From contig JAVBKA010000069.1 in the NCBI GenBank assembly GCA_031546715.1, positions 1-28,228 of the forward strand: 28,228 nt of DNA, given 5' to 3'. Below, one piece after another: positions 1 through 6,572 of the stretch (its first letter is position 1; every line of letters begins with the position of its first letter). The notes beneath the pieces were generated by a model. That model was given only the letters and a program-made list of their open reading frames with translations, did not search any database and had not been told where the DNA came from. Position numbers and translations under genes: made by a program. Source of the stretch: JAVBKA01 sp031546715 (lineage in GTDB: Bacteria; Bacillota; Clostridia; Oscillospirales; UBA929).

Positions 1-523
1 TGACGGCAATGACCTCAACTCCGATAAAACGCTGCTCTGATTGACTTATAAACCCAGCGATGTCCTCTGCAACATCGGTTTTCGTCAGTATAATAAGGGG
101 AATTGCGCCGCTTTGCCAGCCAAGGGTTACATAGCGGTCAAGGCGCGCAAGATTAAAATCATGGTTTAGTGATGCGCAAATGCCCACAACGTCAAAATTT
201 GCAGCCACTGCTTGTTCATACATTGCGGCGTTAGAAAGGCTCGCCGATGCTGACGGATTTTTCCGTGAAAAGTATGACACACGCGGCAACACGTTATGAA
301 GCAACGCTTCACCGTCTGGCAGAGGTGTAACCTCAACCCAGTCGCCAACGGTGGGGTACATGGCTGACGAATTATTAAAAAAGCTGCCCTTTAGCTTGCC
401 ATGCAGGACATTTTCAGTAGTTTCAACCACATACAGCTCACGATGAACTGCAATAACCCTCGCAATTGTCAGTTCTGGATTCGCTGTATCAATTATTCTG
501 GTGGGAATAAGCTCTTTTTTCAA
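1..523 (-). CDS. rsgA: RsgA, ribosome small-subunit-dependent GTPase A (partial, C-terminus off the window)
   Basis: The N-terminal 174 codons of a circularly permuted GTPase that acts in late 30S ribosome maturation. The gene begins with TTG (521-523 on the plus strand) after a strong AGGAGG site at about 530-535, and runs off the left edge. Residues about 20-85 fit the OB-fold domain (VGDWV at 59-63). After it come the family-typical stretch HDFNLARLDRY (121-131) and LTKTD (146-150), the G4 base-recognition motif, which precedes G1 in this permuted family. P-loop, switch regions and the zinc-binding C-terminus lie outside the window. It follows ridA and rsmE on the same strand, so the block concerns translation. 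The identification is by sequence resemblance and is strong for this fragment. Confidence 0.9.
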   Translation of the reverse strand, partial: MKKELIPTRIIDTANPELTIARVIAVHRELYVVETTENVLHGKLKGSFFNNSSAMYPTVGDWVEVTPLPDGEALLHNVLPRVSYFSRKNPSASASLSNAAMYEQAVAANFDVVGICASLNHDFNLARLDRYVTLGWQSGAIPLIILTKTDVAEDIAGFISQSEQRFIGVEVIAV

Positions 524-593
524 TAGATTTCCTCCTGTTAATTGTGGATTTAATTATTCGCATTGACAGTACCTCGATAGTTGTAAATTTCAT
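489..593 (-). CDS. Possible leader peptide or small ORF overlapping the rsgA start
   Basis: A 34-codon ATG reading frame preceded by AAGGAG with good spacing, ending 34 nt inside rsgA in another frame. A second, nested frame (16 codons, 550-600) starts 7 nt upstream, but its ATG is only about 3 nt from the same AAGGAG. The 34-residue peptide is basic (IKSTINRRKSIEKR) with no signal peptide or recognised domain. An unused Shine-Dalgarno site in the 147-nt rsmE-rsgA gap would be unusual, so translational coupling to rsgA is possible. It could equally be chance. Low confidence. Confidence 0.25.
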   Translation of the reverse strand: MKFTTIEVLSMRIIKSTINRRKSIEKRAYSHQNN

Positions 594-647
594 AAAACAT
601 CCACTCCTTAACAGAATTTTGGTAACTAATGGTGACTAAACTAATAT

Positions 648-665
648 AAAAACAGATTAATCTGT
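648..665 (-). terminator. Short palindrome plus T-run after rsmE
   Basis: A 14-bp perfect palindrome (ACAGATTAATCTGT, 652-665) lies just past the rsmE stop and is followed on the minus strand by five T residues. The stem is only about 5 bp once a TTAA loop is allowed, so as a terminator it is weak. It could instead be a protein-binding site ahead of rsgA. Confidence 0.35.
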
Positions 666-670
666 AATTA

Positions 671-1408
671 TCACATATCTCCGCAGGCAAATAGTATAGC
701 AGACACTGCCGCTAACGGTGCGGTTTCGCAACGAAGTATAATTTTTCCCAAGGAAACGCTTTCCCAACCCGCCTGAACCGCCTTTATCGCTTCATTATCA
801 GAATATCCGCCCTCTGGCCCCGACAGAACAAGCACGATTTTACCCTGTGATGCACCAGAAAGAGCGTTTCTTAAAGAATTTCTCTCGTTTTCATAACAAA
901 ACAGAGCCTTGCAGCCCTCATATCGTTTACTCTCGCCAATCGCATCGGAAAAACTGACAACCTGCCGAAGCTCAGGCAAACAGGCACGTCCACATTGCTT
1001 TGCGGCTTCAAGAATTATTCTCTGCCATCGCTGAATTTTGGCTGAATCAGGCTCTTTTGCCACACAGTACTCAGAAAGTACTGGGGTTATGGAGCGAACG
1101 CCAAGTTCCGTCAGCTTTTGAAGCATCCACTCAAACCGTTCGCCCTTTGACAGCGAAGGGTATACATGCATCTGCGTTATAGGCTCAACGTCAGATACAG
1201 CAACGGTCTTAACCTCGGCGGTGGCATAGCTTTTTTGCAGTGTTGTAATCTGGCAGAGAGCTTCTCTTCCCTTGCCGTCACAGACAATAATGCTGTCGCC
1301 TGTTCCCAGTCTTAGAACATTTTTAATATGGTGCGCGTCGTCCCCCTCAATTGTGACAGAGGCGGACAGCGCATCACCTACACAGTAAAACCTTGGAGGA
1401 TGTCCCAT
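671..1408 (-). CDS. rsmE: RsmE, 16S rRNA (uracil-1498-N3)-methyltransferase
   Basis: A 245-residue SPOUT-class methyltransferase that uses S-adenosylmethionine to methylate N3 of U1498 in 16S rRNA. The N-terminal PUA-like domain covers about residues 1-70 (HHIKNVLRL). The C-terminal trefoil-knot domain carries the SAM-binding signatures LSGPEGGYSDNE and LGKIILRCETAPLAA. Length and motif order match the family. The ATG lies 2 nt after the ridA stop codon, so the two genes are almost certainly co-transcribed and probably translationally coupled. Confident call from motifs. Confidence 0.93.
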   Translation of the reverse strand: MGHPPRFYCVGDALSASVTIEGDDAHHIKNVLRLGTGDSIIVCDGKGREALCQITTLQKSYATAEVKTVAVSDVEPITQMHVYPSLSKGERFEWMLQKLTELGVRSITPVLSEYCVAKEPDSAKIQRWQRIILEAAKQCGRACLPELRQVVSFSDAIGESKRYEGCKALFCYENERNSLRNALSGASQGKIVLVLSGPEGGYSDNEAIKAVQAGWESVSLGKIILRCETAPLAAVSAILFACGDM

Positions 1409-1410
1409 TG

Positions 1411-1788
1411 CTACCCTAAATAAGCCACAGCTTCGATTTCAACATGGCAGCCTTTTGGCAGCGCGGCAACCTGAACACAGGAGCGGGCAGGAGGTGCAGC
1501 GTCAAAATACGAGGCATAGACCTCATTTACAGCGGCAAAATCGTTTAAATCAGTAAGAAAAACAGTCGTTTTAACTATTTTTGACATATCTGCTCCCGCT
1601 TCGGCAAGAATTGCCTTGAGATTGTCAAGACTTCTACGGGCTGCGGCTCGTATGTCGTCTACAATCAGCTCACCGGAGGGGCTTAGAGGTATTTGACCGG
1701 AGGTATACAGAAAATCCCCGACCTTAATCGCTTGCGAGTACGGTCCGATTGCGCCGGGTGCTTTATCAGTTGAGATTACTTCACGCAT
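1411..1788 (-). CDS. ridA: RidA family enamine/imine deaminase
   Basis: A 125-residue member of the YjgF/YER057c/UK114 family, which hydrolyses reactive 2-aminoacrylate-type enamines and imines in the cytosol. IGPYSQAIKVGD near the N-terminus, the conserved Arg in PPARSCVQVAALP, and the ending HVEIEAVAYLG fit catalytic RidA. The start is ATG at 1788 because AAGGAG sits 7-8 nt upstream. A longer frame to 1902 exists, but the extra 38 residues have no family counterpart. First gene of the ridA-rsmE pair. A possible but weak promoter (TTGCAA, 18 bp, TAATAA) lies in the spacer upstream. Confidence 0.92.
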   Translation of the reverse strand: MREVISTDKAPGAIGPYSQAIKVGDFLYTSGQIPLSPSGELIVDDIRAAARRSLDNLKAILAEAGADMSKIVKTTVFLTDLNDFAAVNEVYASYFDAAPPARSCVQVAALPKGCHVEIEAVAYLG

Positions 1789-1896
1789 ATTTATTCTCCT
1801 TTTCGCATCACAGTTATTAGCAGTACTTTTAGCGGTTTTGCAATTTCGTTTCTCAGAGTATAATAACATGTTTTTCCCAATTCGTCTACATAATAC

Positions 1897-1925
1897 TTGC
1901 ACATGTTGAGCATAAGGAGTACAAT
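1897..1925 (+). promoter_or_regulatory. Sigma-A-type promoter for the MATE gene
   Basis: TTGCAC (1897-1902) and TACAAT (1920-1925) are separated by exactly 17 bp. A transcript start near 1932 would leave a short leader containing the AAGGGAG ribosome site (1941-1947). Confidence 0.6.
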
Positions 1926-1955
1926 TAATTTAATGAAATCAAGGGAGTGTATTTA

Positions 1956-3356
1956 TTGAATGTTTTCAGCAAAATATTTGCTCCAGAAGGTCTTGTCAGA
2001 CCCGACCGAAGACTTGGCGAGCTACCTACTGCAAAGGAGGCGTATCAAACCTCATTAAAAATCGCTCTACCCGCACTGGCGGAAATGATTTTCGTATCGC
2101 TTATCGGCATGGTTGACACTGTTATGGTAAGCGGGTTAGGCACATGGGCTATCGCCGCTGTAGGCATTACAAGTCAGCCCAGAATGATTTTTCTGGCACT
2201 TTTTTTTGCGTTAAACGTAGGCGTTACCGCCATCGTATCTCGGCGCAGGGGCGAAAACGACAGAGAGGGCGCAAATGTCTGCTTTAGTCAATCCCTTTTG
2301 CTTACTGCACTGCTTACGATAGTAATGACTATCGTTGCTGTAACCCTTGCCACGCCCATGATGCAGCTTGCAGGCGCAAAGCCCGATACTTTAGAAGCCT
2401 CAGCGGATTACTTTAGAATTTTAGGTGCTGCCCTGCCGATATCCGCTCTGGCAATGGGAATTAATGCCGCGCAAAGAGGTATTGGAAACACTAAAATATC
2501 ACTAAAAACGAATCTTGCGGCAAATATTGTAAACGTTATCTTCAACTATCTTTTAATCGAAGGCAGATTCGGCTTCCCAAGACTAGAGGTTGAAGGCGCA
2601 GCAATCGCAACGGTTATAGGAAACATCGTAGGCTTAACCATTGCCATATCCTCACTTTTTAAAAAGGACTCATACCTAAGTGTGAAGCTTCTCAAATTCA
2701 GACCAGATTTTCAAATGATTAAGCTTTTAGGCAAAATCGGTGGAAATTCTGTTTTTGAGCAGATATGTATGCGAATTGGCTTTTTTGCATATGCTCGTAT
2801 TGTTGCCGACCTAGGCACAGCAGACCTTGCTGTTCATATGATTGCAATGCAGATGATGAATTTGACCTTTACAATCGGTGACGGGCTGTCAATTGCGTCA
2901 ACCACCCTCGTGGGTCAGAATTTAGGCAAAAGGCGTCCTGATTTGTCCACAATGTACGGTAAAATCGGTCAACGCCTAGCACTTTCCGCCTCCTTGGTGA
3001 TGGTTGCGGTTATTTTGATAGCGCGCACACCCTTCGCCGCCGCTTTTTCTGACGACCCAACCATAATTGCAAAAGCCTCTAGCATTTTAATTATTATGGC
3101 ACTTTTGCAGCCGCTTCAAACCTCTCAGGTTGTCATGGCTGGCTCGCTTAGAGGTGCAGGTGATACCCGCTTTGTCGCTATGACGATGCTCCTCACCGTT
3201 GCATTTTGTAGACCGCTATTCAGCCTGTTATTTATCCATCCCCTGCAATTAGGACTACACGGCGCATGGTTTGCGATTATCGTTGACCAAGCCTTGCGAC
3301 TTGGACTTTTGTACAGGCGTTTTTCTGGCGGACGCTGGGCGAGTATCAAGATTTAA
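1956..3356 (+). CDS. MATE family multidrug/Na+ antiporter
   Basis: A polytopic inner-membrane exporter of the multidrug and toxic compound extrusion family (NorM/DinF type), about 466 residues with twelve predicted helices in two six-helix halves. Family features include ALPALAEMIFVSLIGMVDT in the first helix, NVGVTAIVSRRRGE in the first half, AAQRGIGNTK, and in the second half GDGLSIASTTLVGQNLG and GSLRGAGDTRFV. I prefer TTG at 1956 over GTG at 1947, because AAGGGAG (1941-1947) sits 8 nt before the TTG but overlaps the GTG. The substrate cannot be read from sequence. It lies 57 nt before cinA, probably in the same transcript. Confidence 0.88.
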   Translation: MNVFSKIFAPEGLVRPDRRLGELPTAKEAYQTSLKIALPALAEMIFVSLIGMVDTVMVSGLGTWAIAAVGITSQPRMIFLALFFALNVGVTAIVSRRRGENDREGANVCFSQSLLLTALLTIVMTIVAVTLATPMMQLAGAKPDTLEASADYFRILGAALPISALAMGINAAQRGIGNTKISLKTNLAANIVNVIFNYLLIEGRFGFPRLEVEGAAIATVIGNIVGLTIAISSLFKKDSYLSVKLLKFRPDFQMIKLLGKIGGNSVFEQICMRIGFFAYARIVADLGTADLAVHMIAMQMMNLTFTIGDGLSIASTTLVGQNLGKRRPDLSTMYGKIGQRLALSASLVMVAVILIARTPFAAAFSDDPTIIAKASSILIIMALLQPLQTSQVVMAGSLRGAGDTRFVAMTMLLTVAFCRPLFSLLFIHPLQLGLHGAWFAIIVDQALRLGLLYRRFSGGRWASIKI

Positions 3357-3413
3357 CCCTTCAACTTAAAATAACCTCGATATTTTTAAACTTCGGACAA
3401 AAAAGGAGAAAGT

Positions 3414-4658
3414 ATGGCATTAGTAGCAGAAATTATCGCAGTAGGAACTGAGCTTTTGCTTGGAAATACTGCCAACACAGATGCGCAGGATGTCTCTCAG
3501 GTGCTTAGCGAGCTTGGAATTCATTGCTATTTTCATACCACAGTCGGCGATAACGACGGAAGAGTTAAACAGGCAATCGAGATCGCCAAGGGCAGAGCCG
3601 ACATTATTATTACCACTGGCGGACTTGGCCCTACCTATGACGACATGACTAAGCAAACCGTCTGCGAAGCATTTCACACACCGCTGGTGCTTCACGAACC
3701 AAGCTGGCAGCGAATAGTTGACTATTTTAAGAAAATAAACCGCCCTCTTACCAATAATAACCGTCAGCAGGCGATGCTTCCCGAAGGCTGCACCATTATG
3801 CAAAACGATTGGGGCACCGCCCCTGGCTGTGCTTTTGAAGCGGACGGCAAGCATATTTTAATGTTGCCAGGTCCGCCCCATGAATGCAGAGCTATGCTGA
3901 AAAATTGCGCTATGCCTTATCTTGCAAAGCTTTGCGGGCAAACCATTGTCTCACGCAAGGTTAAGATTTTCGGAATGGGCGAATCTCAAGTTGAGGACTT
4001 AGTGGCTGATTACATCAAAAATGCCGCAAACCCCACAATCGCCCCCTATGCAAAGGACGGCGAGTGCTTCCTTCGGGTAACTGCCTCTGCCGAAAACCAC
4101 GACACCGCCTTTGCCATTACTGAGCCAGCCGTTAAACGACTTCAAGAAATTCTCGGCGATGTTGTATACGGTATTGATGTAGAAACCTTGGAGGAGGTCG
4201 TGCTTGAGCTTCTCAAAAAACACGGCAAAACCCTTGCGGTAGCAGAATCCTGCACAGGCGGAATGCTTGCAAGCCGCATTACCTCGCTCTCAGGCTCATC
4301 TCAGGTTTTTTTAGGCGGCGCAGTGACATATACAAACAAAATGAAGAACGTTTTACTTGGTGTACCCTTGGAACTGCTTAAAAAGCATGGCGCAGTTTCT
4401 CGCCCTGTTGCGGAGGAAATGGCTCGAGGCATATGCACGGTAACAGGCGCAGACTTCGGCATTGGCATTACAGGTCTTGCTGGTCCTCAAGGCGACGGCT
4501 CAGACAACCCTGTCGGAACTGTCCATATTGCACTTTTTGAGAGACAAACGGGCGAAATTAGTCACATCGAAGGCGTTTTTGGAGACGAACGGAGACGAAT
4601 TCGCACAATGTCGTCTTCTACGGCACTGAATATGCTAAGAAAAAAATTGACTATTTAG
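3414..4658 (+). CDS. cinA: CinA family protein (MoCF-like domain plus nicotinamide-nucleotide amidase domain)
   Basis: A 414-residue two-domain protein. Residues about 1-170 form the molybdopterin-binding-like (MoCF/COG1058) domain, starting AEIIAVGTELLLGN and containing TTGGLGPTYDDMT and MLPGPPHECRAM. Residues about 258-414 form the CinA C-terminal domain, which in related proteins deamidates nicotinamide mononucleotide in NAD salvage, with VAESCTGGMLASRIT and GITGLAGPQGDGSDNP. AAGGAG precedes the ATG. In many Firmicutes cinA sits beside recA; that linkage is absent here. Confident on family; which activities are present is inferred. Confidence 0.94.
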   Translation: MALVAEIIAVGTELLLGNTANTDAQDVSQVLSELGIHCYFHTTVGDNDGRVKQAIEIAKGRADIIITTGGLGPTYDDMTKQTVCEAFHTPLVLHEPSWQRIVDYFKKINRPLTNNNRQQAMLPEGCTIMQNDWGTAPGCAFEADGKHILMLPGPPHECRAMLKNCAMPYLAKLCGQTIVSRKVKIFGMGESQVEDLVADYIKNAANPTIAPYAKDGECFLRVTASAENHDTAFAITEPAVKRLQEILGDVVYGIDVETLEEVVLELLKKHGKTLAVAESCTGGMLASRITSLSGSSQVFLGGAVTYTNKMKNVLLGVPLELLKKHGAVSRPVAEEMARGICTVTGADFGIGITGLAGPQGDGSDNPVGTVHIALFERQTGEISHIEGVFGDERRRIRTMSSSTALNMLRKKLTI

Positions 4659-4679
4659 CAAATTTTTTTAAAAAATGTA

Positions 4680-4708
4680 TTGCATTTCTTAAATATGCGT
4701 GCTATAAT
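4680..4708 (+). promoter_or_regulatory. Sigma-A-type promoter for rpsT
   Basis: TTGCAT (4680-4685) and consensus TATAAT (4703-4708) with a 17-bp spacer. Transcription would start near 4715, giving a leader of about 54 nt to the rpsT start codon. Confidence 0.75.
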
Positions 4709-4720
4709 CCATAAATGCGT

Positions 4721-4736
4721 GAATCGAGTACGATTC
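4721..4736 (+). promoter_or_regulatory. Small hairpin in the rpsT leader
   Basis: GAATCG-agta-CGATTC forms a 6-bp stem with a 4-nt loop in the short leader, upstream of the AAGGAGG site (4754-4760). S20 is known to repress its own translation in Escherichia coli; whether this hairpin plays such a role here is inference. Confidence 0.35.
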
Positions 4737-4768
4737 TGCGTAAATATAACGAAAAGGAGGTGGCTCGT

Positions 4769-5029
4769 TTGCCGAATATCAAGTCTGCTAAAAAGCGTGT
4801 TTCAGTTACGGAGCACAAAACCGCAGCAAACAGAATGGCTAAGTCGAGTCTGAAAACCAATATTAAAAAGGTGTTAGTGCTTACAGCGGAGGGTGACGCA
4901 TCAGCCAGCTCCGCCTATATAGACGCACAAAAAAATATTGACAAGGCTGCAGCATCTGGTTTACTTCATAAGAAAACCGCTGCCCGCCGTAAATCTCGCT
5001 TGGCAAGAGCTGTCAAGGCCGCTCAGTAA
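4769..5029 (+). CDS. rpsT: Ribosomal protein bS20
   Basis: An 86-residue, highly basic helical protein that binds 16S rRNA in the 30S subunit. It starts PNIKSAKKRV, the hallmark S20 N-terminus, and has KKTAARRKSRLARAVKAA at the C-terminus. The start is TTG at 4769, with AAGGAGG 8 nt upstream. The frame is open 18 codons further up, but those residues lie in the leader and have no family match. A TTG start is typical of S20 in several bacteria and weakens initiation, in keeping with autoregulation. It has its own promoter and a strong downstream terminator, so it is probably monocistronic. Confidence 0.96.
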   Translation: MPNIKSAKKRVSVTEHKTAANRMAKSSLKTNIKKVLVLTAEGDASASSAYIDAQKNIDKAAASGLLHKKTAARRKSRLARAVKAAQ

Positions 5030-5062
5030 TTAAATACGCCGTGCTTTCGAGCGTGGCAGACG

Positions 5063-5107
5063 AAACCACTCCTATGACGGCAATGCGTCATAGGAGTGGT
5101 TTTTATT
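5063..5107 (+). terminator. Intrinsic terminator of rpsT, between convergent genes
   Basis: A perfect 17-bp stem (5063-5079 with 5086-5102) closes a 6-nt loop and runs into TTTTTATTATT on the plus strand. The convergent flavoprotein gene ends at 5106, so the hairpin may also stop minus-strand transcripts, though the reverse T-run (TTTCG) is poor. Confidence 0.9.
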
Positions 5108-5798
5108 ATTCCCAACTTGCATTGGCCATTTTTACAAAAACCTCCGGCGGGTATAATAGCTCGCTTAGTTTGCTTTGAGTTTTCTCAGATATTTCACCCT
5201 TTGACATATACTCCACGCCCGCAATCTCAACATACTCTAAGTATTCCCCAGTTCGCAGTTCAAGCTGAGGAACGCTAAACAACTCCCCCTCAGGGCATAC
5301 TATTTTCGTCAGATTATCGCCAAACATAATTTCAAACTGGCGAAACAATGCATCATAATTACCTCTTATAGAGTAGAAGCCACATGTGGAAATCAACACA
5401 TGTCGCTGACGGGAAAAGTCGTATCGGGAAACATGCCCGCTAGTTCCGTTTTCGTTTACCGTCAAAGTCGGAAGATTTATAGGCAGCATACGGTCAAGAA
5501 ACGCTTTCATTTTTGAAGGCATTCCGAAATAATAAAGAGGGAAACTCCAGATAATCAAATCAGAATCTGCATATTTTTCAATTAAGTCGTGCATATCGTC
5601 GGCAATTACACATTGTCCCGGTGTTTTATTCCAGCATGAAAAACAACCTAGACAATGATTAATTTCAGCACCGCTAATGTCCACAATATCAACATTATAT
5701 TCTGAATTATCTCGAAATCCATTTAAAAACGCCTTAGTGAGCTTAAATGTGTTGCTTCTCTCGCCCTTTGGGCTGCCGTTGATAACAAGAATGTTCAT
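5106..5798 (-). CDS. Flavodoxin-fold NAD(P)H oxidoreductase with a compact cysteine motif (iron-sulfur flavoprotein-like)
   Basis: A 230-residue protein of the NADPH-dependent FMN reductase superfamily. The N-terminus MNILVINGSPKGERSNT is the FMN-phosphate loop, and WSFPLYYFGMPSKMKAFLDR is the second flavin-contact region. C49, C52, C55 and C63 give C-x2-C-x2-C-x7-C. This spacing fits the compact motif that binds a 4Fe-4S cluster in archaeal and clostridial iron-sulfur flavoproteins, so a cluster is plausible but inferred. Its start overlaps the PadR stop by 4 nt (ATGA), so the two are coupled. Such pairs commonly respond to redox-active or toxic small molecules; the true substrate is unknown. 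Confidence 0.8.
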   Translation of the reverse strand: MNILVINGSPKGERSNTFKLTKAFLNGFRDNSEYNVDIVDISGAEINHCLGCFSCWNKTPGQCVIADDMHDLIEKYADSDLIIWSFPLYYFGMPSKMKAFLDRMLPINLPTLTVNENGTSGHVSRYDFSRQRHVLISTCGFYSIRGNYDALFRQFEIMFGDNLTKIVCPEGELFSVPQLELRTGEYLEYVEIAGVEYMSKGEISEKTQSKLSELLYPPEVFVKMANASWE

Positions 5799-6349
5799 AC
5801 TCGCTCCCCTTCCAAACGCTTAATTGTCCTGCTAATCCACTCAATGCTCGTTAAGTAGTAGCTTTTCCCAAAATCGGCGGCAAGTTCCCAATAAACCGCC
5901 GACTGCTTATTGTCCACTAATTGCCTGTAATGCTCTGTGTAAGCACCCACTTTCGCCACCTCAGAAAGCGCGGCTTCAAACTTCTCGCGATACTTTTTCA
6001 GCATACTAATGTTTTGCTCAACACTTTTTTCACCTGAGAAAAACAGCCTCATTAAAAAGATACTTCTGGCTTGAACTTCATCAATCGAACCATTTTCAAC
6101 AAGCCAACGGCTCAACTCTTTTTCTCCCATTTCGGTAATTGAATACAGCTTTTTGTTTGGCTTATCAGACTGGATTACGATTTCCGAAACCAGCCACCCC
6201 GATTTTTCCATAGTACTCAATTCACGATAAATTTGGCTGGTTTGTGCTTGCCAGAAAAAATTCAGTGACTCCTTAAATGCCTTATCAAGCTCATATCCCG
6301 TCATTTTCCCATAGTTTAACAATCCCAACAGTCCATGTTTTAGCGACAT
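5795..6349 (-). CDS. PadR family transcriptional regulator
   Basis: A 184-residue DNA-binding repressor with an N-terminal winged helix (residues about 3-80; LKHGLLGLLNYGKMTGYEL and SQIYRELSTMEKSGWL are typical PadR) and a C-terminal helical dimerisation region of the Vir/PadR-C type (residues about 95-180). The ATG is preceded by AAGGAGG. It is first in a two-gene operon with the flavoprotein, which suggests it represses both and is relieved by a ligand the flavoprotein handles. The promoter contains an inverted repeat in its spacer that could be the operator. Confidence 0.88.
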   Translation of the reverse strand: MSLKHGLLGLLNYGKMTGYELDKAFKESLNFFWQAQTSQIYRELSTMEKSGWLVSEIVIQSDKPNKKLYSITEMGEKELSRWLVENGSIDEVQARSIFLMRLFFSGEKSVEQNISMLKKYREKFEAALSEVAKVGAYTEHYRQLVDNKQSAVYWELAADFGKSYYLTSIEWISRTIKRLEGERV

Positions 6350-6379
6350 CTTGCAGCCTCCTTTTTATATTCTACTTGT

Positions 6380-6408
6380 ATTATATTATATAAGTACTAT
6401 ATAGTCAA
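6380..6408 (-). promoter_or_regulatory. PadR operon promoter with candidate operator
   Basis: On the minus strand TTGACT (6403-6408) and TATAAT (6380-6385) are 17 bp apart. The spacer holds the inverted repeat TATATA-agtac-TATATA (6387-6403), whose half-sites lie between the two promoter boxes, a good place for a repressor. The assignment of this repeat to the PadR protein is inference. Confidence 0.65.
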
Positions 6409-6494
6409 TGCAAAGTTTTTGCAACGCTTATTCAAGCTCCCTGCACTGACCGCCGATTATTTCCAGACCAATGCCCACGAACGTTCAAAACCCC

Positions 6495-6561
6495 TTTACT
6501 TCCGCTGACAAAACTGTTATAATAACATAATGCACAGAAACAAAAGAGCAGTTATAATAAC
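6495..6561 (+). promoter_or_regulatory. Candidate promoter and 11-bp direct repeat before the oxidoreductase-GH31 operon
   Basis: TTTACT (6495-6500) and TATAAT (6518-6523), 17 bp apart, form a plausible promoter. The 11-mer GTTATAATAAC occurs at 6516-6526, over the -10 box, and again at 6551-6561, 35 bp later. The repeat may be a regulator site or a duplicated -10 element. Confidence 0.45.
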
Positions 6562-6572
6562 CGGGGTGTTTT

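Noticed and set aside
3420..3854. A 144-codon minus-strand frame opposite cinA
   Set aside because: It lies wholly antisense to a clearly conserved gene and shows no domain or ribosome site.
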